Source: Pseudomonadota bacterium (GTDB lineage: Bacteria; Pseudomonadota; Gammaproteobacteria; Steroidobacterales; Steroidobacteraceae). Taken from it: a DNA stretch of 62,634 nucleotides. The stretch covers positions 1-62,634 of the forward strand of contig JADJBE010000012.1 in NCBI GenBank assembly GCA_016703895.1, given 5' to 3'. Under the pieces are notes generated by a model. It did not search any database. It saw only the letters and a list, made by a program, of their open reading frames with translations, and was not told the DNA's origin. Position 1 is the stretch's first letter. Each line of letters begins with the position of its first letter. The position numbers were made by a program, and so were the translations under genes. Below, piece by piece: positions 36,691 through 45,745 of this stretch.

Positions 36691-37944
36691 CTACTCGTAC
36701 CGCAACGCTTCGGCGGGCGGCACGCGTGACGCGCGCACTGCCGGATACACGGTCGCGAGGGCGGTCAGGGTCAAGGCAATCCCCGCTACCCAGGCGACAT
36801 GGCTCCAATCGAGTATCGAGGGGATGCGCGTAATGTAGTAGACGTCGGAATTGAAAAACTGAAAGCGGAAGATCCGCTCCAACCACGCCGACACGGCGCC
36901 GGCATTGCGTGCCAGCAGCACGCCGAGTAACACGCCCATCCCAACGCCAAACCAGCCGATTACCAGTCCCTGAGTCAGGAACACGCCCATGACGCGCCGC
37001 GGTGACGTGCCGAGGGTGCGCAAGATGGCAATGTCGGTGCGCTTGTCTGTGACCACCATCACCAGCATCGCCACCAGATTGAACGCCGCGACCGCCACGA
37101 TCAGCATCAGGATGATCGCCATCATGGTCTTCTCGATCCGAATCGCACGAAAGTAGTTAGCATGCTCGACCGTCCAGTCACGCAACTCCACGCCGGCCGG
37201 CAAGACTTGAGCAACCAGCGGCGCGAGTCGCGGCGCGTCCAGGGCGTTCGTGAACTGCACTTGCAGACCGATCGCACGTCCGTCGTGGGGCACCACCGAG
37301 GCGACATCCGACAGCGACGCGATCGCGAGCACGCTGTCATGGTCCTGCAGCCCTGCCTCTAACAAGCCGGTCACCGTGAATTCCCGCAGCTTCGGTTCCG
37401 GCGCGCCCGAAGCACTGACCGCGGGTACCAGCAAGGTGACGGAGTCGCCTACGCCGACCGACAGCAACTGCGCGACGCCGACGCCGAGAATGACGCGATC
37501 GGCGCCCGGCGTCAGATCGGACAGGCGCCCAGCAATAATCGATTTATGCACGTCGGTGACGTCGGCCTCGCGCAGCGGATCGATGCCGCGCAGCCGGATC
37601 GGCACCATCTCGGGCGTGTGCACCGCGAGCGCCTCGAGCTCGATCACAGGCGCAGCGCCGACGACACCCGGCACCGCGCGCACTTTGGTCGCGAGCTCCG
37701 TCCAGTCCACCGACGTCGCTCCCGACTCCGCCGGCACGAACACGCGCGCGTGCGACGACAAGGCCAGCAAGCGAGCGCGTAGCTCGCCCTCGAAACCGTT
37801 CATGACCGACAGCACGACGATCAGTGCCGCAACGCCCAGACCCACACCGAGCAGCGACACCAGGGTGATGAAGGAGATAAAGAACTTGCGGCCGCGCGAC
37901 CGGACGTAGCGCAAGCCAATAAATAGCGACAACGGTTGGAACAT
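36691..37944 (-). CDS. LolC/LolE-family lipoprotein-releasing permease (first copy)
   Basis: A 417-residue paralogue of the next gene, with the same layout: N-terminal helix (KFFISFITLVSLLGVGLGVAALIVVLSVMNGFEGELRARLL), periplasmic domain and three C-terminal helices including KTMMAIILMLIVAVAAFNLVAMLVMVVTDKRTDIAILRTLG. Two tandem permease genes followed by lolD imply a heterodimeric LolC-LolE complex. The order permease-permease-ATPase differs from the C-D-E order of E. coli. Confidence 0.92.
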   Translation of the reverse strand: MFQPLSLFIGLRYVRSRGRKFFISFITLVSLLGVGLGVAALIVVLSVMNGFEGELRARLLALSSHARVFVPAESGATSVDWTELATKVRAVPGVVGAAPVIELEALAVHTPEMVPIRLRGIDPLREADVTDVHKSIIAGRLSDLTPGADRVILGVGVAQLLSVGVGDSVTLLVPAVSASGAPEPKLREFTVTGLLEAGLQDHDSVLAIASLSDVASVVPHDGRAIGLQVQFTNALDAPRLAPLVAQVLPAGVELRDWTVEHANYFRAIRIEKTMMAIILMLIVAVAAFNLVAMLVMVVTDKRTDIAILRTLGTSPRRVMGVFLTQGLVIGWFGVGMGVLLGVLLARNAGAVSAWLERIFRFQFFNSDVYYITRIPSILDWSHVAWVAGIALTLTALATVYPAVRASRVPPAEALRYE

Positions 37945-38172
37945 TCGGTCGTAATTCGATGCGTAAGTCGGCGGCTAGTGGCCGGCGCCGCATTAAATCA
38001 TGCGCCGCTGGCCGGCTGCGAGCCGTCCTGAATTCGCCGGCAAGGCAGTCCGCCCAGGCGGAAACTCCGCAATTCATCACAGTTTGCGACACTGCCCCGT
38101 CGTGGCGGGGCGACAGACAGCGTGCTCGGCGGCTGCGTCCGCTATATTTAGCTCGTGCCTTGGGAGATTTAT

Positions 38173-38454
38173 ATGAGCTATCGCCCCGCTGTACTGACCG
38201 CCCTCATTCTGGCCGCGACGCCGCTCGCTGCGGAGACGCTGGCGATCGACGGCCAAGTCTCGGTACGCGAATCCAATGTCGAGCGACCCACTCGCGGCAT
38301 GACCATGCGGCAGGTGGAAGGACGCTTCGGCGCGCCGGCGAATATCCGCGCTGCAGTCGGTCAACCGCCGATCACCCGCTGGGAATATGCCGGTTTTATC
38401 GTCGTGTTTGAGCACGACCGCGTCCTGCACGCGGTGGTCAGCGGCGCGGGCTAG
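38173..38454 (+). CDS. Small exported BamE/SmpA-like protein
   Basis: A 93-residue protein with a signal peptide (cleavage after PLAAE region) and a short C-terminal domain GMTMRQVEGRFGAPANI...ITRWEYAGFIVVFEHDRVLHAVV. The pattern resembles the BamE/OmlA fold: a Gly-Met helix, then paired strands ending in a V(V/H)xVV edge. It is not a lipoprotein. A GGAG site precedes the ATG. It sits alone before mfd. The function is unknown; BamE kinship is an inference from motif shape. Confidence 0.7.
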   Translation: MSYRPAVLTALILAATPLAAETLAIDGQVSVRESNVERPTRGMTMRQVEGRFGAPANIRAAVGQPPITRWEYAGFIVVFEHDRVLHAVVSGAG

Positions 38455-38502
38455 TACGCCCGACACTTGCAGGCTGAGACAGGCGCGCTAAGCTGCGCGC
38501 CC

Positions 38503-41500
38503 TTGTCTAAATCGATCCCATCTCTGCTGCAGCCGCGCCAACCGCGCACCGGCCAGCGCATCCGCTGGAGCGCGCTCTATGGCGCGAGCTCACGGCTCGC
38601 GCTCGCCGAAGCGATCGCGGCTGACTCACGCCTGTGGCTGATCGTCGCGGACGACGCGCGTGAACTCGACCCGCTGCAGGCGGAGCTCGAATTCTTTCTC
38701 GACGGTCGCGCTGTCGTCCATGCATTCCCGGACTGGGAAGTGCTGCCGTACGACAGCTTCTCACCCCATTCAGAAATCATTTCCGAGCGGCTGGCGACAC
38801 TGGCCGAGCTGCCACGTCTCAAAAAGGGCGCCGTCCTGGTCGCCGCCGACACACTGGTGCAGCGCCTGCCGCCCCGCGGCTACGTCGATGGCCGCAGCTT
38901 TGTCCTGCAAGTGGGCGAACGATTGCCCGTCGAGCCGTTGCGGCAACGCTTGATCGAAGCGGGCTACGCTGCGGTGGGACAGGTGGCCGATCCCGGCGAG
39001 TTCGCCGTGCGCGGCGCCTTGGTGGACGTGTTCCCGATGGGCGCTACCCAGCCCCTGCGTCTCGATTTGTTCGACGAGGAAATCGAGACGATTCGCACCT
39101 TTGACCCCGAAACGCAGCGCTCGATTGCGACTTTGACGAATGTACGCCTGCTGCCGGGGCGCGAAATGCCACTCGATCCCGAATCGATCAAGGGCTTTCG
39201 CCGTCGTTATCGCGGTCGCTTCGAGGGTGACCCTAACAAGAGTCAGATTTATCGCGGTGTCAGCGACGGTATCGCACCGGCAGGCATCGAGTTCTATCTG
39301 CCGTTGTTCTTTGAGACCACCGCATCGCTGTTGGACTACCTACCGCAGGAGACGGTCGTCGCAGCAGACACAGACCTCGAGTCGTCGCTCGCGCGTATCT
39401 GGGAGAGCATCGAAACTCGTTACGAAGACCGTCGCCATGATCTTGAGCGGCCGCTGCTGGCGCCCCGCGAGGTGTTCATCGAGCCGCACAAGCTGCTCGA
39501 ACACTGCGCACGCGCCGCACGCGTCGAGTGGCAGCACTTCAAGATCGAGACGACCGCGAGCACAGAAGTTGCGCCTGCCACTGCACAGCAACCGGACACC
39601 GACCAGGACGAGATCCAGAACTTCGCGACCGCCGCGCCACGTGATCTGCGGCTCGACGCCCGGGCGGACCAGCCGCTCGCGCCGCTCGAGCAGTACCTTT
39701 GCGGCAGTCGGTGGCCGCGTCCTGATCGTGGCCGAATCACCGGGCCGCCGCGAAATGCTGCAGCAGATGCTGCGCGCCGCCGGCCTTGAGGCCAGTGCGG
39801 TCAGCGGCTGGGGCGAGTTCCTGCAGCAGGCAGCGCCCGTTGCGCTGACGATCGCGTCCGACGTCGGCGGACTGGCATTGCCCGACGCCAAGGTGGCGTT
39901 GCTCGGCGAGTCGCAGTTGTTTGGCGTGCGTGCGCGGCAGGAACGTCGCCGCCGCAAGTCGGCAGCCGATCCGCAAGCCATTCTGCGCGATCTGTTGACG
40001 TTGTCGCCCGGCGCTCCGGTCGTGCACGAGGAATACGGTGTCGGGCGATACGTCGGGCTGGAAGCCATGGAAGTGGCCGGCCAACCCGGCGAGTTCCTGG
40101 TGATCGAGTATCAGGGTGGTGATCGAATCTACGCACCGGTGCAATCACTGCATCTTGTGAGTCGTTATTCGGGCGCGTCGCCCGACACTGCGCCGCTCCA
40201 CAAGCTTGGCACAGAACAGTGGGCGCGGGCCCGCAAACGCGCCGCCGAGCGAATCCGCGATGTCGCCGCCGAGCTGTTGGATCTGTATTCGCAGCGCCAG
40301 GCGCGTACCGGCACCAAACTCCATGCGGGCGAGCTTGACTACCAGAGCTTCGCCAACGCCTTTCCGTTCGAGGAGACTGCCGACCAGGCCGAAGCGATCG
40401 AACATGTACTCACCGATATCGCCAGCGGCAAACCGATGGACCGCATCGTTTGTGGTGACGTCGGCTTCGGCAAGACCGAGGTCGCAATGCGTGCCGCGTT
40501 CGTCGCGACTCAGGCCGACAAGCAGGTAGCGGTACTCGTACCGACCACCCTGCTCGCCGAGCAACACCTGGTGAACTTTCGTGATCGATTTGCCGACTGG
40601 CCGGTGCACATCGAGGCGCTGTCACGGTTTCGCAGTGGCAAGCAAGCGAACGCGGTGCTCGACGGCGTCGAGACTGGCAAGGTCGATATCGTGATCGCCA
40701 CGCACAAGCTGCTGCATGCCGATGTTCAATTCAAGCGCTTGGGCCTGGTCATCGTCGATGAGGAGCACCGCTTCGGCGTGCGCGACAAGGAGCGACTGAA
40801 GGCGCTGCGCGCCGAAGTACACGTGCTGACGCTGACCGCAACGCCGATTCCGCGCACGCTCAACATGGCACTGGGCGGCTTGCGCGAATTGTCGATCATT
40901 TCGACGCCGCCTGCAGAGCGGCTGGCGATCAAGACCTTCGTGATCGAGTGGAACGTCGCGACGCTGCGCGAGGCAGCGCTGCGCGAGTTGCGGCGCGGCG
41001 GCCAGGTATACCTGGTGCATAACGAAGTACAGACCATCGAGAAAGTCGCCGATGAGATTCGACGTATCGTGCCTGAGGCCGACGTTCGCGTCGGTCACGG
41101 CCAGATGCGCGAGCGCGATCTCGAGCAGCTCATGGTCGATTTTTATCATCGACGCTTCAATCTGCTGGTATGCACTACCATCATCGAAAGCGGTATCGAT
41201 GTTCCTACCGCTAACACGATCATCATCAACCGCGCCGACAAGCTCGGCCTGGCCCAGCTGCATCAGCTACGTGGCCGCGTCGGCCGTTCACACCATCGCG
41301 CCTACGCCTACCTCGTCACCCCGCCCGTGAAAGCGCTGAGTGCGGATGCCGTCAAGCGGCTGGAAGCGATCGAATCGATGGAGAATCTTGGCGCAGGGTT
41401 CGTCTTGGCCACGCATGATCTCGAGATCCGAGGCGCAGGCGAATTGTTAGGCGAATCGCAAAGTGGTGAGATGACCGAGATCGGGTTGTCGATGTATCTC

Positions 41501-42017
41501 GATCTGCTCGATCAGGCAGTCAAGGCATTGAAGGAAGGCCGTACGCCCCAGCTCGACAAGCCACTCGCCGCCGCCGCGGAAGTGGAACTGCGTGTACCGG
41601 CGCTCCTGCCCGAGGACTACGTCCACGACGTGCCGCTTCGCCTGACGCTCTACAAGCGCATCGCGGCAGCCGCCGACAGCGCCACGCTCGACGAGCTCAC
41701 CGCCGAACTGGTGGACCGATTCGGCGAACTGCCGCTGCCGACGCAGCACCGATCGCCATCGCGAGACTCAGTTGAGCGCCCGCAAACTTGGCATCCGGCG
41801 GCTGGATCTCGGCGCGCAAGGCGGCTACTTGCTGTTCGACGCCAATGCGGCTGTCGACCCGACGCGGCTGGTGAAATTGCTGCAGTCGCCCGGCCGCGAG
41901 TACCGGCTAGAAGGCCCCGTGAAACTGCGCATTTCGCGCAAGCTCGACACAGAAGCCAGCCGCTTCGAGTTCACGGCTGGGCTACTGGCATACCTCGCTG
42001 CCACACCCAACACTTAG
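38503..42017 (+). CDS. mfd: Transcription-repair coupling factor Mfd (three frameshifts)
   Basis: Mfd removes stalled RNA polymerase and recruits UvrA. Domains in order are a UvrB-like N-terminus (ADDARELDPLQAELEFFL, FPDWEVLPYDSFSPH), the RNA-polymerase-interacting CarD-like domain (VVHEEYGVGRYVGLEAME), and a superfamily 2 helicase (VCGDVGFGKTEVAMRAAF, VDEEHRFGVRDKERLK, TLTATPIPRTL). The TRG motif region and the TRCF C-terminal domain follow. The frame breaks at the T run 39698-39700 (one extra base), and near 41750 and 41769 (one base missing at each). The start is uncertain: TTG at 38503 or 38467, neither with a good binding site. Confidence 0.9.
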
Positions 42018-42033
42018 CAGGTACAATTTGCGG

Positions 42034-42624
42034 ATGAAACAGCTCCAGAAGTGGCTTCAGGCACGATCGCTGTTAGCGCTGGGCGCGTGGCTCTTGTTGG
42101 CGACGCCCGCCATTCCGCAGGATGCCGCCGCACCCAACGTCTACAACATCGAGATCATAGTCGTCAGAAACGGCGGCGGTGGCGGCGAGGATTGGTCCGT
42201 CCGCACTCCCCTGCGCGGCGGTGACAAGAGTGGGGAGCAGTTCGTTGGCCGATTCGTGGCGGCGATCCCACCCTCGCAGTATCAGCTCAACGATCTCAAG
42301 GCGCGACTCAACGCCGCCGGCGGCAACGTCAAGCCCGTCGCCCATTTCGCCTGGCAGCAAACCGCCAGCGCGTGGGGCTCGCGCGCAGGCTTCACGGTCG
42401 AGCGACTCGCCGGCAATGTGCCGGGGTTGTCAGGTCGGATATTCCTTGAGCGCGGCCAGTACCTGCATCTTGGCATGTCGTTGATTTATTCGGGCGGTGG
42501 CGGTACTTACAACCTGAGTGAGATCCGGCGCATTCGCTTCTTCCAGCGTAACTACTACGACCACCCAGTGTTTGGGGTTATTGCGTTGGTGACGCCGGTG
42601 AAGAAGGGACCGGCGGGGCGTTAG
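42034..42624 (+). CDS. csiV: CsiV-family protein (cell-wall-associated)
   Basis: A 196-residue exported protein of the CsiV/DUF2803 family, found in gammaproteobacteria beside mfd. A signal peptide (LLALGAWLLLATPAIPQ) is followed by NVYNIEIIVVRNGGGGGEDWS and conserved strands (AAIPPSQYQLNDLKARL, YYDHPVFGVIALVTPV). In Vibrio, CsiV binds peptidoglycan and affects LpoA-dependent PBP1a; I infer a like role. The ATG at 42034 is preferred over the TTG six bases before it. A large hairpin element begins at the base directly after its stop codon. Confidence 0.8.
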   Translation: MKQLQKWLQARSLLALGAWLLLATPAIPQDAAAPNVYNIEIIVVRNGGGGGEDWSVRTPLRGGDKSGEQFVGRFVAAIPPSQYQLNDLKARLNAAGGNVKPVAHFAWQQTASAWGSRAGFTVERLAGNVPGLSGRIFLERGQYLHLGMSLIYSGGGGTYNLSEIRRIRFFQRNYYDHPVFGVIALVTPVKKGPAGR

Positions 42625-42825
42625 CCGGTCACACGACGCGCGGTGGCCCACGGTGCGCACAGCTAGGTCGATCGCGCCCTTCGGGCGTGCCCTGGCCAGC
42701 GCCCGGCGCGCATTTTCCCCCGCCGTTGAGGCCAGATTTCAACCAGCACAGGAGCGCGCCGGACGCTGCCTGCGGCGATCTCTATAGCTGTGCGCACCGT
42801 GGGCCACCGCGTGTCGTGTCTCCGG
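42625..42825 (+). repeat. Large hairpin element, copy 1
   Basis: A 201-base palindromic element. Outer arms 42625-42665 and 42785-42825 are inverted repeats of 41 bases with three mismatches. They enclose a 119-base core (42666-42784) flanked by CACAGCTA and TAGCTGTG. The core recurs in inverted genomic orientation at 45560-45678 with about 10 differences and the same length. The element starts on the base after the csiV stop codon. No coding potential is evident. The outer arms share little sequence with those of copy 2. Confidence 0.85.
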
Positions 42826-43109
42826 CTTCTTGAGCCAGTACAGTGCCCGCTTGCAGTTCCGAGCACCTCCTCGACGGTGAAGATCGGACGCCAGAAACCA
42901 CATGGCCGACCAGTTTGGCATCCCACACCCATCACACCACGGCACCCAACGCGCCACTATCGGTCGTCCCCGGCTCGCACAGCAGCGAGACGATAGTCGG
43001 ACCACGCTACTTGCCCGCTCCGGTGAAGAGGGCGACGCCTGTGCAACAAACGATTTGCAGCGGCCAAGACCAACTTGCATGAGTCATACCCTGGTGATAC
43101 CGTAAAGAT
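42826..43109. other. Intergenic stretch without a recognisable gene
   Basis: 284 bases between hairpin copy 1 and the antitoxin gene. Both strands have short open frames, but none has a family-like composition or a start with a binding site. It may be decayed sequence. The last 40 bases must carry the toxin-antitoxin promoter; the repeat-like TACC-CT-GGTGATACC near 43087-43103 could be an operator, which is speculative. Confidence 0.4.
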
Positions 43110-43346
43110 ATGAAGATCGCGATTTCAGTTCCGGACGACATTTTCGAAGCCGACGAGCACCTGGCGCAGCAACTGAAGCTCTCCCGCAGTCAGCTCTATG
43201 CCGATGCCTTGTCCGCCTATCTTAGTGAGCGTGGCGCGGCGGCTGTGACGGGGAAATTGAACGCCATCCATGCGGCCAACCCATCGCCACTCGCGCCAGA
43301 ATTTGCCCGCGCCCAATCGGGAGCACTCCCCGATGAAACGTGGTGA
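43110..43346 (+). CDS. Ribbon-helix-helix antitoxin (MazE/CopG-like)
   Basis: A 78-residue protein whose N-terminus KIAISVPDDIFEADEHLAQQLKLSRSQLYADALSAYL is a clear ribbon-helix-helix DNA-binding domain. The acidic/flexible tail is expected to wrap the toxin. It overlaps the downstream MazF-family gene by 14 bases, the usual antitoxin-first arrangement with translational coupling. It probably represses its own promoter. Placed 3' of a hairpin repeat. Confidence 0.88.
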   Translation: MKIAISVPDDIFEADEHLAQQLKLSRSQLYADALSAYLSERGAAAVTGKLNAIHAANPSPLAPEFARAQSGALPDETW

Positions 43347-43671
43347 GCTTTGGTGGGCAACCCTGCCAGCACCAACCGGATCCGGACCCGGATTCCGTCG
43401 ACCAGTGCTTGTGGTGCAATCCAATCCGTTTAATGACAGTCGCATTCGTACTGTTGTCGTGACCGTCATCACGTCAAATCTCGCGCTCGCCACGGCGCCT
43501 GGCAATGTCCGTCTTGCCAAGTCCGACTCCGGCCTCAGCAAACCATCGGTCGTGAATGTCTCGCAAGTCATTACTATCGACCGCGCCCTACTCACTCGCC
43601 GTTTGCGCGCGCTGAATGGCGATGTCATGCGCGCCATCGACGAAGGACTCAAGCTGGTGCTGGCCATCTAG
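43333..43671 (+). CDS. MazF/PemK-family endoribonuclease toxin
   Basis: A 112-residue MazF/PemK toxin, predicted to cut mRNA (or other RNA) at specific short sequences. The N-terminus MKRGELWWATLPAPTGSGPGFRRPVLVVQSNPFN holds the conserved RG-W-P and R-P-VLV elements. Later strands VVVTVITSNLALATAPGNVRL and SVVNVSQVITIDRALL fit the family. It looks intact and full length. Its cleavage site cannot be predicted from sequence. Confidence 0.9.
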   Translation: MKRGELWWATLPAPTGSGPGFRRPVLVVQSNPFNDSRIRTVVVTVITSNLALATAPGNVRLAKSDSGLSKPSVVNVSQVITIDRALLTRRLRALNGDVMRAIDEGLKLVLAI

Positions 43672-43673
43672 CC

Positions 43674-43835
43674 TTGGCAGTCCACCATCCCCCACACCAC
43701 GTCCTCTTCGTCTGCAGCCAAAACCACCTGCGCAGTGCAACCGCGGAACAAGTGTTTAACATTTGGCCCGGCATCGCGGTCGCCTCCGCTGGCACCGCCG
43801 AGTCGGCCGACAATCCCGTGACGCCGGAATTGCTG
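43674..43835 (+). pseudogene. Truncated low-molecular-weight phosphatase-like gene
   Basis: A 5' fragment (about 54 residues) of a small LMW phosphatase-family protein: VLFVCSQNHLRSATAEQVFNIWPGIAVASAGTAES...NPVTPELL. The CX5R P-loop is present, but everything after PVTPELL is missing. The frame then runs into the antisense 3' end of the esterase gene (its stop is at 43840-43842). Intact relatives are about 110 residues long. The boundary near 43835 looks like a recombination or insertion junction. It starts with TTG two bases after the mazF-like stop. Confidence 0.75.
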
Positions 43836-43839
43836 CGGT

Positions 43840-45382
43840 CTACGGCTTTGCTTTCGCCAGAGCAGCCTCGATCAGCGATTGGTGCAAGGCCATGCGCGCC
43901 GGGAAGATTGCTGGGAGTAGCGTTGGCGTCTCACTGAACTCCATGGTGCTGGGGTCGTCCCGCGTAAAGGCGGGCCAAGCCGGCAGTGCCTCACCATTCG
44001 GATTGCCGGTGTGGGCAAATTGGATCCAGTACCGACGCAGCGGCGCCGAGACCTCAATGTCATGATCGCTAAGGGCGGCGCCCTGGCGCAGCGGGCGACG
44101 GAACAGATGGCTAACTTCAGCGCCATGAGCCGCACCGGGCACCTTGCCCCGCTGGTCATCGTCGACATAGCTGTAGTAGTAGAGCCAGGCGGGCGCCTTG
44201 ACCGTGGCCATGTCAGCGGCGAGGGTCCAGGCCGGCGCAATAAATACCTGGTCACCGAAATATGCTTCTTTCAGCTTGTCGTCATCCAGCGGCCCATAGA
44301 CTTCTCGGGCTTGTGCGGGAGACACGCCGGCTAGTACCGCCGCGAGGGGTAGATTGAACTGCTGGATGAGACTGCCTTCCCAACTGTTAGCACCGCCGAT
44401 GTAGGGTACTGGGTGCTGCCGTCCCTCGCGGAAGATACGCCCAAGGTCATCAGGCACGATCCGACCATCGACTACCGGATTCATGGAACTGTCTTTCTGC
44501 GGATAGGCGAGGATCTGAGCAACGCTGAGTGCGCGCAGCTTCGCGGGGGCCTGCTCGTCCGGCTCGATCCCAAAGCTCGCCGCAAATTCGAGGCCATCTC
44601 CCTCGAGTGACGTGAAACGACCCGATGGCTCGCTGAGGCGTCGACTGGACTCGACGCTGACACCGCCACTTTGCGATATCGCGCGCTGAAAGAGCCCCTT
44701 CGCGGACGGTGCGGCCAGCAGGAAGTTCACCGCAACACCACCTGCCGAGAAACCGAAAATTGTCACCCGTTGCGGGTCGCCGCCGAATGCGGCGATGTTG
44801 TTACGCACCCATTCGAGGGCTGCAATCTGGTCCATCAATCCATAGTTAGCTAGACCCTCAGCAGACTGCGCACGCGTCAGCGTCGGATGGCCGAAGCGGC
44901 CCAGCCGGTCGAGTCGATAGTTGATCGTTACCAGGACGACGCCTTGCTTGGCGAAGCTAACACCATCATACGCCGGCAAGGAACCAGCCCCCAGCGAAAG
45001 CTGCCACCATGGATCCAAACCATCACCGGCAATTTGCCGCTCTGACCATGGGCGGGCGTATAGACATTCAGATTGAGACAGTCCTCACTCTGCACCATAT
45101 CAGGCGGCGCAGCGCGCAATTCCTGCGGACAGATTGGGCCAAACTTGGTCGCGTCTCGCACGCCGCTCCAGCGGGAGCAGGTTGCGGCGGTCGCCACCGC
45201 AATAAATCGACCGGCGGAGCGGCAAAGGGAATGCCGCGAAAGGCGCGGACACCCTCGATCGTGGTACCCCGCACGGCACCGTGGTCAGTGCGAATGACCT
45301 GCCCGGCAGCCAAGACCGAATTTGCACCCGCTGCCAGAACCAGCAGGGCCAGCGATATCAACAGCGCGCGTATCGTAGTCAT
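43840..45382 (-). CDS. Exported type-B carboxylesterase (two frameshifts)
   Basis: An alpha/beta-hydrolase of the carboxylesterase type B family. From the ATG at 45382 there is a signal peptide (LLISLALLVLAAGANSVLA), then GVRAFRGIPFAAPP, SEDCLNLNVYTP, VMVWIHGGSF, the nucleophile elbow FGFSAGGVA (GFSAG in place of the usual GESAG) and AHGAEVSHLF with the catalytic His. The frame breaks near 45178 and at the C run 44988-44992; one missing base at each explains them. It may be a real pseudogene or sequence error. The substrate is unknown. Confidence 0.82.
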
Positions 45383-45512
45383 CGGCCAAGGGTAGCAGTC
45401 GGTAGGAACCGCATCAAACAGTCTGACTGCCATCTCGATGAGAATGCGACCCCCCCAACTCTGCTGGCGCTCCATCTTCGACTTCGCGCAGCCAACTGGC
45501 ATTGAACTAGAC

Positions 45513-45725
45513 GCGTTCAGCGGTTACGTGACACGCCACGGGTCGGGTTCGCACAGCTATAGAGATCGCCGCAGACAGCGTCCGGCGCGCTCCTGTTCTG
45601 ATTGAAATCTGGCCGCGAAACCGGGGGAAAATGCGCGTCGGGCGCTGGCCAGGGCACGCCCGCAGGGCGCGATCGACCTAGCTGTGTGAACCCGACCCGT
45701 GGCGTGTCACGCAGCCGCTGAACGC
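45513..45725 (-). repeat. Large hairpin element, copy 2 (inverted)
   Basis: A 213-base palindromic element. Outer arms 45513-45559 and 45679-45725 (47 bases, three mismatches) enclose a 119-base core (45560-45678) that is about 92% identical to the reverse complement of copy 1's core, with no length difference. It begins about 20 bases after the stop of the PAS-GGDEF gene on that gene's strand. Relative to its upstream gene it therefore has the same orientation as copy 1 has to csiV. Short open frames within it are not credible genes. Confidence 0.85.
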
Positions 45726-45745
45726 ACAAATACCAACGTCAGGAG

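Noticed and set aside
42663..43080. Minus-strand open frames of 90 and 113 codons beside hairpin copy 1
   Set aside because: They start inside or run into the repeat, have no family-like motif or binding site, and are Arg/Cys-rich as expected of shadow frames in GC-rich DNA.
42625..45725. Integron attC sites or IS terminal repeats as an explanation of the hairpins
   Set aside because: No integrase or transposase, no attC core (RYYYAAC/GTTRRRY) at the ends, and the copies are inverted. Only the general folded-site logic remains.
45517..45729. Open frame of 70 codons within hairpin copy 2
   Set aside because: It lies entirely in the palindrome, and its residues follow the repeat. The counterpart frame in copy 1 differs, so it is a chance frame.
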